Assembly (NCBI GenBank): GCA_002426795.1
Contig: DINQ01000008.1
Location: 310,001 to 374,000 of the forward strand
DNA from: Bacteroidales bacterium UBA5536
GTDB taxonomy: Bacteria; Bacteroidota; Bacteroidia; Bacteroidales; F082
Direction of reading: 5' to 3'
Length of the DNA: 64,000 nucleotides
In this document: in pieces, positions 50,318 to 59,422 of the stretch
Position numbering within the stretch: position 1 is the first letter of the stretch
Layout of the letters: each line of letters begins with the position of its first letter
Notes under the pieces: model-generated
The model's database searches: none
What the model was told of the DNA's origin: nothing
Seen by the model: the letters and a program-made list of their open reading frames with translations, nothing else
Position numbers and translations under genes: made by a program

Positions 50318-50664
50318 TTTTGATTGGTTTCTGATAATTCGTCCATATCTATTGTTCCTGTTTCACGGTGAAAACGGTAGATGAGTACCATGGCAAATGC
50401 CGCAACGCCAAACCCTATAACAATCGCTGTAAGAATCAACGCCTGAGGCAATGGATCGCTTACAACTTTTGAGGCAATCTGAGTCTGAGATTCAACAAAA
50501 GCTGGTTTCCCAACCGTGAGACCACCAGTAACAAACAACAGTAAACTTGTGGCATAACTTAGAAACAACAAACCCAAAACAAGTTTTACAATACTCCTCC
50601 GCAGTAAAAGGTAAATACTTACCGAAAACAAAAAACCGATTAAAATTGCTAACAAAGTTGTCAT
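50314..50664 (-). CDS. mrpC: Mrp antiporter subunit C
   Basis: 116 residues, three transmembrane helices, NuoK-like. DPLPQALILTAIVIGFG is the family hallmark. Overlaps mrpB and mrpD by four bases each, so translation is coupled. Structural subunit of the Mrp complex. Confidence 0.94.
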   Translation of the reverse strand: MTTLLAILIGFLFSVSIYLLLRRSIVKLVLGLLFLSYATSLLLFVTGGLTVGKPAFVESQTQIASKVVSDPLPQALILTAIVIGFGVAAFAMVLIYRFHRETGTIDMDELSETNQK

Positions 50665-51080
50665 AACACCTCCTCCATTACGGTTAGAACCACTTTAACC
50701 AACATACCCATGACAGTCAAATAAACACCCAGGTCAAATAAAAGGGGTGTCCCAACTTTTAGGGCAAAAGGTCCACTGCCAATCTGCACCCAAACAGCTG
50801 TCATAAAAGGACTTCCATGAGTCAGATACGCAAAAAAACCACTCAACAATGCCATTGCTAGTCCAATCCAGATAAGGGCTGTTGGACGGTTTATCCAAAG
50901 CTTTTTGGTTATTTCAAGACCGTATGCGCCAGCATACAATATGATAGCGGATCCTCCGATAAGCCCGCCAATAAAGCCTCCTCCCGGCTCATTATGACCG
51001 CGATAAAATACAACCAGGCTCAAAACCAACAAGAATGGCATCAGATATGTTGCAGCTATTTGAATGATTTGTGATTTCAT
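50661..51080 (-). CDS. mrpB: Mrp antiporter subunit B
   Basis: 139 residues, four transmembrane helices, with YRGHNEPGGGFIGGLIGGSAIILY, the MrpB/MnhB motif. Start codon at 51080. The dispersed repeat copy B ends three bases upstream of the start, and mrpA ends 260 bases upstream; this is the only gap in the Mrp operon. Confidence 0.94.
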   Translation of the reverse strand: MKSQIIQIAATYLMPFLLVLSLVVFYRGHNEPGGGFIGGLIGGSAIILYAGAYGLEITKKLWINRPTALIWIGLAMALLSGFFAYLTHGSPFMTAVWVQIGSGPFALKVGTPLLFDLGVYLTVMGMLVKVVLTVMEEVL

Positions 51081-51083
51081 GTG

Positions 51084-51189
51084 TAAATATTTTTGATTTT
51101 ACCGGTCACACCTGTCTGCCACAGGCAGGTGGAATACCCATGAATTTGCGCTCAGAGCGATTACGATTTAATTCATATTGATATTTCAT
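51084..51189 (-). repeat. Dispersed leader repeat, copy B (diverged)
   Basis: On the minus strand it starts ATGAAATATCAATATGAAT and ends AATCAAAAATATTTA, followed by CAC and the mrpB ATG. It is more diverged than copies A and C, but the ends and the AAATTCATGGGTATTCCA block match. Its spacer is an inverted repeat ACCTGCCTG/CAGACAGGT (51110-51130), and a small palindrome CGCTC-A-GAGCG lies inside. It sits directly next to copy C in head-to-tail order. Confidence 0.75.
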
Positions 51190-51192
51190 TTC

Positions 51193-51289
51193 TAAATAAT
51201 TTTGATTTCATGGGTCAGTTTCAAAAACTTTCGGAAATCCATGAATTTTCATTACAGTTGGTATGATGATATTCATATGGATATTTCAT
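51193..51289 (-). repeat. Dispersed leader repeat, copy C
   Basis: 97 bases, head-to-tail with copy B. On the minus strand: ATGAAATATCCATATGAAT, then TGTAATGAAAATTCATGGAT, a 19-base spacer, and TGACCCATGAAATCAAAATTATTTA. The first 53 bases match copy A (22673) at 50 positions, the last 25 at 24. It lies between mrpA and mrpB. Confidence 0.85.
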
Positions 51290-51340
51290 TGTCTATTTTT
51301 GGATTGTTTAAGTTCACAAAAAATTTCTGATTGATAGATA

Positions 51341-53647
51341 CTATGTTTTTTTATCAAGTTTGAGTTTGAGCAGAGATGCAATTCCAATGGCAGCCAATGC
51401 CAAAACAGTGATTTCTCCCAAAGTGTCGAGTGCCCTGAAATCGACCAGAATAACATTCACCACATTCTTTCCAAAACCTTTGGTCAGGCTGTTTTCAACG
51501 AAATAATCAGCTACTTCTTTAGCCTGATAATCAGGTGAAATAGCCAGTATGATTGCCGTAATTGTAGCCCCAAAAACTACAGAAATCAAAACATCCCGCA
51601 CCCTTGAAGTCACACCAGAATAACGAATATATTTAGGCAATCGATACACCACCATTGCACCAATCACAATCATCAGCGTTTCAACAACAATAAGGGTGAT
51701 GGCCAGATCAACACCACCATAATAAATAAAAATGATGGTCAATCCAATGCCAACCAAACCGATGTAGATCAACGCATTCAACCTGTTACTCGTTGTGACT
51801 GTTGCAATTGAAGCAGAAACAATCACGAAAATTGCTACAAGTACAATCCAGGATAACACACCTTCAAACAAATGGGAATCCCATGAGAAATTCATTTTGA
51901 ACATCCCATACCAAAGCAAGGCAGTGGCAGACAAAATCATGGTCATTAAATAAAACCGATGATATCCGTGTTGTACAAAACTGGTTTTTCGACCTGCGAA
52001 ACTCATAAAAGCATTCAATCCAGCAAAAAATCGTTCTGACAAATGCAGGTTAAAGAAAAGCTCATTCAATCGACTTATGCGATTAATCAACCCTTTACGC
52101 GCAAAATACATCAACAAGCCAGCAGAAACTGTCAGCACGCTCAACAGCAAGATGTTATTAAACCCATGCCAAAGCTTAAGTTTGACAAGACTTTCGTCTG
52201 GTGCGATTGAAGTAAAAGCAGGTGAGATAATATTTTGCGCTATCTCCGGAAAAACTCCGAGCAGCAAACTCAAAATCACCAAAATCCCTGGACCAGTGAG
52301 CAATGCCACATCAGGTTCTGCAACTTTTTTGTCGAAGGACATTTTCGGTCCTAAAAAAACAGAGAAAGCAATCCTGGCTGAAACGAAAACCATAAAAACA
52401 TTGGCTAAAAATCCAGCTAATAATATAAATACAGCTGCATCAGGTGCTTTCATTTTGGCTTCGTAAATGAGTTCCTTTCCAATAAAACCCAGCATTGGCG
52501 GCACTCCCGACATCGACAGTAAGGCCAGGTAGGAAATAATGGCTGCAACCGGCATCCAGTGCCGCAAGCCTCCTAAAGCATCCATTTGTCGTGTCCCGGT
52601 TTTTTTTTCGATGTTTCCAGCCATCATAAAAAGGGTGGCTTTATAAAAAGCATGAACCAACAGAAAAACCAATGCTGCAGTTAAGGCATAAGCTGTCCCT
52701 GTGCCAATCAGCAAAACCAGAGTCCCTAAAGCACTAACGGTGGTATAGGCGAGTATTTTCTTGAGGTCATTTTGGGCCATGGATAGCCAGCCACCTGCAA
52801 ACATGGTTGTGACTCCAAAAATGGTAAGTGTATAAATCCAAAAATCACTTTGACTGTAAAGTGGAAGAAGTCGGGCCAGTAAGAAAATTCCCGCCTTAAC
52901 CATTGTAGCCGAGTGCAAAAAAGCACTTACCGGAGAAGGCGCCTGCATGGCTCCCGGCAGCCAAAAATGAAAAGGGAAAATCGCCGATTTTGTAAAAGCA
53001 CCGACCATTAGCAAGATGGAGATCGGGAGGAAGTATTTTGAATTTAAAAATATGTGAGGATTTTGCAGTATAACTTCTATGTTAAATGTCTGATATTCGA
53101 TTCCAAGCAAAATAAAGCCTCCCAGCAATGCCAGACCTCCAGTACCCGTAATCAGCAGCGCTTGCAATGCCGCATCACGTGCAGCTTTTAAATGATGCTT
53201 AAAACCTATGAGTAAAAACGAAGTTACACTCGTGAGCTCCCAAAACAGAAAAAGTGTCATCAAATCATTTGCTGCTACCAACCCAAACATGGCGCCCATA
53301 AAAAACACCAGATACGCAAAAAAGCGCTTGGTGTTTTTATATGTTTTCATGTAGTATCCAGCATAAATAAGGATGAGTGAGCCTACTCCAAAAATCAGCA
53401 TGGCAAACAGCCAGCTGAGACCATCTAAACGGAATGAAAAGCCCATATTCAGTTGAGGAAGCCATTCATATGCAGCACGAAAAGCATTTCCAGCCCAGAC
53501 TTTGGGATATATAACTACCAGCCAAACAACAATTGCTGCAGGTACTATAGCCAGTATCCAGCCTGACCAAATTCCAGTTCGCTGCCTAATCACCGGAGCG
53601 ACAGTTGCCAGAAAAAAACACAAAATTAGGATGGTAATGATTTCCAT
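51341..53647 (-). CDS. mrpA: Mrp antiporter subunit A
   Basis: 768 residues, about 20 transmembrane helices. The first 500 residues are NuoL-like with LFLFWELTSVTSFLLIGF, SAIFPFHFWLPGAMQAPSPVSAFLHSATMVKAGIFLLARL and HAFYKATLFMMAGNIE, including the Lys and Glu/His of the proton channel. The C-terminal part (about 570-768) is the DUF4040/MbhE-like extension with GVDLAITLIVVETLMIV and FRALDTLGEITVLALAAIG. It is the first gene of the operon. Its gap to mrpB is filled by two copies of the dispersed repeat. Confidence 0.94.
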   Translation of the reverse strand: MEIITILILCFFLATVAPVIRQRTGIWSGWILAIVPAAIVVWLVVIYPKVWAGNAFRAAYEWLPQLNMGFSFRLDGLSWLFAMLIFGVGSLILIYAGYYMKTYKNTKRFFAYLVFFMGAMFGLVAANDLMTLFLFWELTSVTSFLLIGFKHHLKAARDAALQALLITGTGGLALLGGFILLGIEYQTFNIEVILQNPHIFLNSKYFLPISILLMVGAFTKSAIFPFHFWLPGAMQAPSPVSAFLHSATMVKAGIFLLARLLPLYSQSDFWIYTLTIFGVTTMFAGGWLSMAQNDLKKILAYTTVSALGTLVLLIGTGTAYALTAALVFLLVHAFYKATLFMMAGNIEKKTGTRQMDALGGLRHWMPVAAIISYLALLSMSGVPPMLGFIGKELIYEAKMKAPDAAVFILLAGFLANVFMVFVSARIAFSVFLGPKMSFDKKVAEPDVALLTGPGILVILSLLLGVFPEIAQNIISPAFTSIAPDESLVKLKLWHGFNNILLLSVLTVSAGLLMYFARKGLINRISRLNELFFNLHLSERFFAGLNAFMSFAGRKTSFVQHGYHRFYLMTMILSATALLWYGMFKMNFSWDSHLFEGVLSWIVLVAIFVIVSASIATVTTSNRLNALIYIGLVGIGLTIIFIYYGGVDLAITLIVVETLMIVIGAMVVYRLPKYIRYSGVTSRVRDVLISVVFGATITAIILAISPDYQAKEVADYFVENSLTKGFGKNVVNVILVDFRALDTLGEITVLALAAIGIASLLKLKLDKKT

Positions 53648-53713
53648 ATTTTTACTTCAACCTACAAGATTAACAAAAAAAGACCATCTTAGTTTAACGG
53701 CGCCTATCAATTA

Positions 53714-55999
53714 TCAATCAAATGCTGACCGGTTAAAAATCAGGTAACCAAAATTAAAGACGACAGAAAAGTGATTATCTGCTTTATCAAAATAGTTTAA
53801 AGCCAGGCTAACAGGGCCAATCGGGCTGTGATACACCAGACGAGTCGATGCTAAAACCGAAGGATTACTTATAACAGGTCCCAAAGATGGCTGTTGATAG
53901 GGTCCATGATCCAAAATTCGTTGATATGGCTGAAATCCATATAGTTCGGCACGCAGATCAACATTTTTAATGGGGTGATAAACCATTTCCAATCCAGCAG
54001 CCAGATAAGTGAAAGCCCTGTAGGTTGTAATATAATTGGTCTGCATTTCGCTCACGGGTTCAAAAGAAGGCGCTGAGAGAATTGAAGAAGTGTAATCGGA
54101 AAGCAATGGTTGATTCGAATAAACCAGATCAGAAACAAATCCAAAGCTAAACTTCCCAAGTTGTGCAAAATAATTCTCGATGTAGATTTTTGCCCGGAAA
54201 AAGTCCTGATTGGTGTCTTCGGCAAACTTTTTTATTGTGTTACTTCCAGGAATATATGTCTGCAAACCCTGATAATACTTGAGCGATATGCCCCATTTCA
54301 TGCCCGAACTGGCAAACATTTTCCTGTTAAGCGAATTGAGTTCAAACATGACATATGGGTTTACAAAATTGAAACGACTCAGGTCTGCAGTATCATTTCT
54401 CGAAAAATCATTGGTTTGGTAATATTCGAAATCACGTTGTCCAATGGTGAACCCCACTCCCACTTTGGCATATTTTCCCAATAAGTGTCCCAATCGAAGA
54501 TCCGCAAAGTTTTCGTCATTGATCAGGAATGCCGGCGTCGGGTCTTCGAAAAAGTAATTGGCGTTTTTGAAATAGTCTTTTCTGCTGAGTGTAATCGTGC
54601 CATCCAGGTAGAAAGGCATCGACCCTGGGAGGTCAATATGTCCGTTGGCCTGAAAAGACGAGTAAAATCTTCCATAATAAGCGTTTACACCAGCCCGCTT
54701 GCCAATCTTTCCCAACGAACGGTACCTAATACCAATATAGGCTTCGTTAGTAGCTGAGGAAGAAACATTTCCACCAAATTCTGCCTGAAAATTATCGGCT
54801 AGCAAAACATTCAAATGCATAGCAAAACGCTTTCTGACAGAATCATAAACCAATTCGGGAAAGATATAACTGATGCGATCATCCGATAGCAGGTTGAGGT
54901 AATTGTCTGATAAATCTGCTAGCTTGGTATAGCGATCATGGTAGTTCAATCGCTGCGCAATATAGTGTGCCTGATTGGGATTTACCCCTGTGATAACGAT
55001 TGTATCAATCAGCAATTCAGGCAGTTGATTACGGTAATTACTTCTTACTAATTTTAAACTATCTGGATTTGCTTTTCGGCGCACAAGTTTTTGTAACCTG
55101 GGTATCTTTCGCATGGCTGCTACATAACCACTGTCAACATAGGCTTGAGCGGAGCTAAAATCGAGCAAAGCTGCTGGCCCAAGTTGAGATTCAATCAGCA
55201 CACCATTTTGCTCTGGAATGCTAAAGTCAGCTTTGCGCATCAGCATATTTTGTACCTGCGACATGATATTTGTTTCCTCCGGTGGAGCGTAGTTTCCAAC
55301 AGCTTTGCTACCAATAATTACATCCGGATGAAACTCATCCACAGCTACATCAGCCGGAAAATTATCATACATTCCACCATCAAAAAGTAATGTGCCATCA
55401 ATACGGATTGGCCTGAATAAAAATGGAAATGTTGAGGAAGCCCGCACAGCGGTTCCGAGCTGGCCTCTGCGTAAAACAACCAGTTTCGATGAGTCGATAT
55501 CAGACGCCACGCACCTGAAGGGAACAAAAAGCCGATCAAAATCATAGCCGGCAACGGCTGAAGGAGCCGCAAAAGTCTCCATTACCGCGTAGTCCATTAA
55601 ATAGGGTGAGATAAAACTTGAAGGTAGACGGGAACGAAATTTCTTACCAATGCTAAAAGGCAATGAAACCAGTGACGCATTGGCATCATATGATTTTTCA
55701 AAGAAAAAGCGCTCATCGATATTGCCCGTTACCCAGTCAGTAAATTGATCTGTCAGAACAAAGTTTTCTATTTCATCCGGAGAGTATCCGCTTGCATAGA
55801 GCGCACCAACGAGCGCTCCCATTGAATTTCCAACAATGTAATCGATTGGCACCTTTGATTCTTCAAGAGCCTTTAATACCCCAACATGACTCAATCCTTT
55901 GGCTCCACCCCCACTCAGCACCACGGCTGTACGCTGCGTGAGGGCAACTAAAGGCAAAAACAAAAGGATTAGCAATAGTTGGTGGTTGGTGTTTTTCAT
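53714..55999 (-). CDS. Patatin-like phospholipase with outer-membrane barrel
   Basis: About 761 residues from MKNTNHQLLL at 55999 (TTG three codons upstream is possible). Signal peptide (about 1-22). Patatin domain (about 25-215) with oxyanion loop GGGAKGLSH, nucleophile in GNSMG and catalytic Asp in FDGGMYDNFP. A POTRA-like piece (about 330-400, IDTIVITGVNP) and a BamA-type barrel (about 400-761) complete it. This is the PlpD-type architecture, in which the lipase domain may stay linked to the outer membrane. Substrate unknown. Confidence 0.9.
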   Translation of the reverse strand: MKNTNHQLLLILLFLPLVALTQRTAVVLSGGGAKGLSHVGVLKALEESKVPIDYIVGNSMGALVGALYASGYSPDEIENFVLTDQFTDWVTGNIDERFFFEKSYDANASLVSLPFSIGKKFRSRLPSSFISPYLMDYAVMETFAAPSAVAGYDFDRLFVPFRCVASDIDSSKLVVLRRGQLGTAVRASSTFPFLFRPIRIDGTLLFDGGMYDNFPADVAVDEFHPDVIIGSKAVGNYAPPEETNIMSQVQNMLMRKADFSIPEQNGVLIESQLGPAALLDFSSAQAYVDSGYVAAMRKIPRLQKLVRRKANPDSLKLVRSNYRNQLPELLIDTIVITGVNPNQAHYIAQRLNYHDRYTKLADLSDNYLNLLSDDRISYIFPELVYDSVRKRFAMHLNVLLADNFQAEFGGNVSSSATNEAYIGIRYRSLGKIGKRAGVNAYYGRFYSSFQANGHIDLPGSMPFYLDGTITLSRKDYFKNANYFFEDPTPAFLINDENFADLRLGHLLGKYAKVGVGFTIGQRDFEYYQTNDFSRNDTADLSRFNFVNPYVMFELNSLNRKMFASSGMKWGISLKYYQGLQTYIPGSNTIKKFAEDTNQDFFRAKIYIENYFAQLGKFSFGFVSDLVYSNQPLLSDYTSSILSAPSFEPVSEMQTNYITTYRAFTYLAAGLEMVYHPIKNVDLRAELYGFQPYQRILDHGPYQQPSLGPVISNPSVLASTRLVYHSPIGPVSLALNYFDKADNHFSVVFNFGYLIFNRSAFD

Positions 56000-56000
56000 A

Positions 56001-56054
56001 GGTATCAAAAAAAAAGCCGTTGCTAAATTAATAAAAATGGCAGCAACGGCTTTT
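56001..56054 (-). terminator. Intrinsic terminator of the PLP enzyme gene
   Basis: AAAAGCCGTTGCT (56012-56024) pairs with AGCAACGGCTTTT (56042-56054); 17-base loop. On the minus strand the T-tract runs from 56015 to 56007, so it ends the gene at 56074 just before the patatin gene start. Confidence 0.88.
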
Positions 56055-56073
56055 AGATTGGAGGCAAATATCG

Positions 56074-57255
56074 CTAAACCTTTGCCAAAGATTGATCCAG
56101 ATCGTGAATGATATCTTCAACATTTTCGATACCCACAGCCAGTCGAACCAGGCCGTCGGTAATGCCAGCTGCATCTTTCGATTCTTTGGAAAGTTTGGAG
56201 TGCGTCATGCTGGCCGGGTGTTGAATAAGCGTTTCAATTCCGCCTAATGAAACAGCAAGCAAAGCCATTTTAACATTGTCCATCATTGTTTTACCAGCTT
56301 CAAAACCGCCTTTCACGCCAAAACTAATCATGGCTCCCGGGCCTTTCATTTGTTTTTTGGCAAGCTCATACTGTGGATGCGATTTTAAACCAGGGTACAA
56401 AACCCACTCAACTTTGGGGTGGTTTTCTAGAAATTCTGCCACCTTGATGGCATTTTCCTGTGCCCGCTCAATACGGATACCAAGAGTTTTCAGGCCTCTA
56501 CGTGTCAGCCATGCCTGGTGTGGATCCATGTTGAATCCCATATTCACCATCACAGGCCTAAGTTTGTTATAATCTTCTTTTGTTTTTGCAACGACCATAC
56601 CAGCCACAATATCAGCATGTCCGTTGATAAACTTTGTCATCGAATGGAGCACGATATCAGCACCAAAATCAAGGGGTTTCTGCAGATAGGGGCTGCAAAA
56701 AGTGTTGTCGACACAAACAGGAATGTTGTGTTCGTGGGCCAATTTTGAGATAGCCTCGATGTCAGTTAGTCCAATGGTAGGATTGGCTGGAGTTTCAAGG
56801 TAAATCAATGAGGTGTTTGGTCTGATTGCTTTTCTCACATTCTCGATGTCAGTAGCATCAATAAAACTTGATTCGACACCAAAGCGCGGATAAAGGCTTT
56901 CCATGATCGCCCGCGACGGGCCATAAAGCGAGTTGTGTGCCACGAGGTGCTTTCCTGCCGCAAGATATGCCAAATATACCGTGTTTACGGCTGCCATACC
57001 TGAGCTGGTAGCGATTCCGCCAAAACCTCCCTCGAGCAAGGCAACGCTATTCTCGAGTTCTTCAATGGTAGGATTTCCGATGCGGGTGTAGATGTAACCT
57101 TTTTCTTCCCCCGAAAAACATTTTGCACCATGCTCAGCATTTTCAAATTTGAATGTTGATGTCTGATAAATGGGCGTAACTGCACTTCCTAGCGGATCTT
57201 CAAATCCACCTGCATGCACGGCAAGTGAATTAAATCCCATGTTTTCGTCTTGCAT
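56074..57255 (-). CDS. Cys/Met metabolism PLP-dependent lyase (methionine gamma-lyase / cystathionine gamma-lyase type)
   Basis: 393 residues. MGFNSLAVHAGGFEDPLGSAVTPIYQTSTFKF, TRIGNPT, LETPANPTIGL and the PLP lysine in HSMTKFINGHADIV identify the family. In methionine gamma-lyase a Cys follows the Tyr-Gly of the LYG loop; here it is LYGPSRA, so that specific Cys is absent. Cystathionine gamma-synthase and cystathionine gamma-lyase also lack it. I therefore leave substrate open. Start could also be at 57240 (MGFNSL). A ferritin-like gene lies 77 bases upstream on the same strand. Confidence 0.85.
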   Translation of the reverse strand: MQDENMGFNSLAVHAGGFEDPLGSAVTPIYQTSTFKFENAEHGAKCFSGEEKGYIYTRIGNPTIEELENSVALLEGGFGGIATSSGMAAVNTVYLAYLAAGKHLVAHNSLYGPSRAIMESLYPRFGVESSFIDATDIENVRKAIRPNTSLIYLETPANPTIGLTDIEAISKLAHEHNIPVCVDNTFCSPYLQKPLDFGADIVLHSMTKFINGHADIVAGMVVAKTKEDYNKLRPVMVNMGFNMDPHQAWLTRRGLKTLGIRIERAQENAIKVAEFLENHPKVEWVLYPGLKSHPQYELAKKQMKGPGAMISFGVKGGFEAGKTMMDNVKMALLAVSLGGIETLIQHPASMTHSKLSKESKDAAGITDGLVRLAVGIENVEDIIHDLDQSLAKV

Positions 57256-57332
57256 TTTTATTAAGATTTGATATAAATTGTATTGAAAAAGAAAACCGGC
57301 CAGTAGCCGGTCGTCAGATTAAGTTTCATGAT

Positions 57333-57839
57333 TTAGAACGGCCAGAATTGGTTGTCGTTCCAGATTTGTTCTTTCAGGTCTTCGTTGAGATGGTGCAGCA
57401 GTTTGTGATGTGTTTTCTCCCAATCAGCAAGCATTTGGTACATCTCTTTCTCGTTTTTGTCAGTAGCTTCAGCAGCCCTGCCAGAATATACTTCGATGGC
57501 ACGGTTTTCAAAATCGATGGCAGCAGAAATAGCAGCCGCTTCGAATCCGGCTGCAGAAATCTCATTTTTAATTTTATCGGTCAAAATCATCACAGCTTCG
57601 GTGTCATCAACTTCTTCGTGCACTTCATTTTTCATGAAAGCGTGATTTTTTTCGTAATAGGCAAATTGCTTCGATAAAAATTGAATATGCTCATCTTCTT
57701 CCTCGGCCATCATTTCAAAAATGCGCTTAGCCGATTTGCTTTCGGTCTGGCGTGCTACCTGTGTGTAGAAAGCTTTGCCCCTGCGTTCGAGCAGAATCGC
57801 AGTTTTGAGGATATCAGTTGCTGATTTTGTGGGTTCCAT
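57333..57839 (-). CDS. Ferritin-like/rubrerythrin-type diiron protein
   Basis: 168 residues, four-helix-bundle pattern. EEDEHIQFLSKQ, with the EExxH-type ligand set, and AIDFENRAIEVYSGRA and ADWEKTHHKLLHHL provide the metal-binding Glu/His residues. There is no C-terminal rubredoxin domain, so it is the short erythrin form, likely involved in peroxide or iron handling. A promoter-like TAAATTTG lies 25 bases upstream (57865-57872). Confidence 0.85.
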   Translation of the reverse strand: MEPTKSATDILKTAILLERRGKAFYTQVARQTESKSAKRIFEMMAEEEDEHIQFLSKQFAYYEKNHAFMKNEVHEEVDDTEAVMILTDKIKNEISAAGFEAAAISAAIDFENRAIEVYSGRAAEATDKNEKEMYQMLADWEKTHHKLLHHLNEDLKEQIWNDNQFWPF

Positions 57840-57923
57840 AATCTTCGTGCTTTTGATTAAAGCACAAATTTACGAAATTTTATCGGGCATTTGATGACTA
57901 CCCCAATCACCGCGAAAAAAAGC

Positions 57924-57931
57924 TAAATTTG
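57924..57931 (+). promoter_or_regulatory. Probable -7 element for the APH-RapZ operon
   Basis: TAAATTTG on the plus strand, 21 bases upstream of the ATG at 57953. No good -33 motif found. Confidence 0.45.
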
Positions 57932-57952
57932 TACTCATTCTAAATTAATGTC

Positions 57953-59422
57953 ATGAGAAGTCTTCAAGAGATACAAAAAGAACTCGACAGCCTGTTTAAG
58001 TCTGTAACCGGAAAACATCCGGATTCATGTATCCCCTTGCCCGAATCAGGTTCTGCCCGCAAGTATTATCGGATTAAAGCCGGTGAAAATCAGTATATTG
58101 GCACGTACAACCCTGTAACAGCCGAAAACAAAGCCTTTTTTAGTTTTTCGAACCACTTTTTCGAACTTGGGCTCCCTGTTCCCAAAGTGATCAAAATCAA
58201 CCATAACGAAGACTGTTATTTACAAACTGATTTTGGGGACCAAAGCCTGTTTAATCTGGTGCAGCGGTGGCATTCTGATTCTTCAATTCGCGAACGTGTT
58301 GTTCAATATTATGAAGATGCAATCTCTTATTTGGTTGATTTTCAAATTGCCGGCAACAATGGAATCAATTATAAAGTGGCCTATCCGGTAGAAAGTTTCA
58401 ACGAAAAAGCCATTTTAGACGATTTGTACTATTTCAAATATTACTTTCTGAAACTTCACCCGCAGATTATTTTTGATGATGCCAAGCTTGATGAAGATTT
58501 TGCGCAGCTGACGGGTTTTATCAGACAGGCTCCATCTGACTATTTTATGTATCGAGATTTTCAGTCGCGCAACATTATCATTCACAAAAACAAACCTCAT
58601 TTTATTGATTTTCAGGGAGGTCGAAGAGGACCTCTGCAATATGATGTCGCCTCGCTGCTATTTCAGGTAAAAGCGCAACTTTCAACCGAACTGCGCCAGC
58701 ATTTGTTGAAACATTATCTTTTTAAGTTATCCAACTACACTGATCCACAGAGCATTGATTTCGAAAGATATTTTCCGGCATTTGTTTATCTGCGTCTATT
58801 CCAGGTGCTTGGGGCTTACGGATTTAGAGGACTTATTCAAAAAAAACGTCATTTCATCGAGAGTATTCCCTATGCCCTGCGTGAGATCGAGCGTCAGCTC
58901 AACTTGATGCCGTTGCCATTGTCGCTACCCGAACTGAAAGGAGTTTTACTGCAACTTACTCATATTAAACACCTTTATCCGATTGTTGAGACTACTGAAT
59001 CACATAAACTCCGGGTTGTTATAAGTAGTTTTTCTTTCCTCAAAGGTGGAATTCCTGATGATGTTTCAGGTAATGGTGGTGGCTTTGTTTTCGACTGCCG
59101 TTCGCTACCAAATCCTGGCCGCGAAGCACAATACAAAATGCTTACTGGTAGAGATCAATCTGTAAAAAAGTTCCTGGAAAACCAACCTGAAGTATCTCAA
59201 TTCATGCTTCAGACAGAAGAATTGGTCTCAGCTGCTGTTAGAAACTACATTTCGAGAGGATTCAATCATATCATGGTTAGTTTTGGCTGCACTGGCGGGC
59301 AACACCGGTCAGTGTATTGCGCCGACTTTCTTGCCACACAGTTAAGCCACAAATTTCCTGAACTTACGATTGAATTGCTTCATCACGAACAAAGCTTTAA
59401 CCATGACGAAGAAGAAGTGTAA
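57953..59422 (+). CDS. Aminoglycoside phosphotransferase-like kinase fused to a RapZ C-terminal domain
   Basis: 489 residues. The N-terminal kinase (1 to about 330) has the APH catalytic YRD-F motif with Asp202 and the metal-binding IDFQ with Asp219, as in AmgK, which phosphorylates anomeric N-acetylmuramate/GlcNAc. The C-terminal part (about 345-489) has the RapZ C-terminal hallmarks DCRSLPNPGR and FGCTGGQHRSVY. RapZ's C-domain senses glucosamine-6-phosphate in enterobacteria; its N-terminal P-loop kinase domain is absent and replaced by the APH kinase. The next enzyme gene encodes a MurU-like nucleotidyltransferase, so a cell-wall amino sugar role is likely. Known from databases as an unexplained Bacteroidetes fusion; the substrate is inferred. 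Confidence 0.88.
   Translation: MRSLQEIQKELDSLFKSVTGKHPDSCIPLPESGSARKYYRIKAGENQYIGTYNPVTAENKAFFSFSNHFFELGLPVPKVIKINHNEDCYLQTDFGDQSLFNLVQRWHSDSSIRERVVQYYEDAISYLVDFQIAGNNGINYKVAYPVESFNEKAILDDLYYFKYYFLKLHPQIIFDDAKLDEDFAQLTGFIRQAPSDYFMYRDFQSRNIIIHKNKPHFIDFQGGRRGPLQYDVASLLFQVKAQLSTELRQHLLKHYLFKLSNYTDPQSIDFERYFPAFVYLRLFQVLGAYGFRGLIQKKRHFIESIPYALREIERQLNLMPLPLSLPELKGVLLQLTHIKHLYPIVETTESHKLRVVISSFSFLKGGIPDDVSGNGGGFVFDCRSLPNPGREAQYKMLTGRDQSVKKFLENQPEVSQFMLQTEELVSAAVRNYISRGFNHIMVSFGCTGGQHRSVYCADFLATQLSHKFPELTIELLHHEQSFNHDEEEV

Noticed and set aside
51110..51130. Hairpin as a terminator between mrpA and mrpB
   Set aside because: No T-tract follows on either strand, and termination here would cut the Mrp operon in two.
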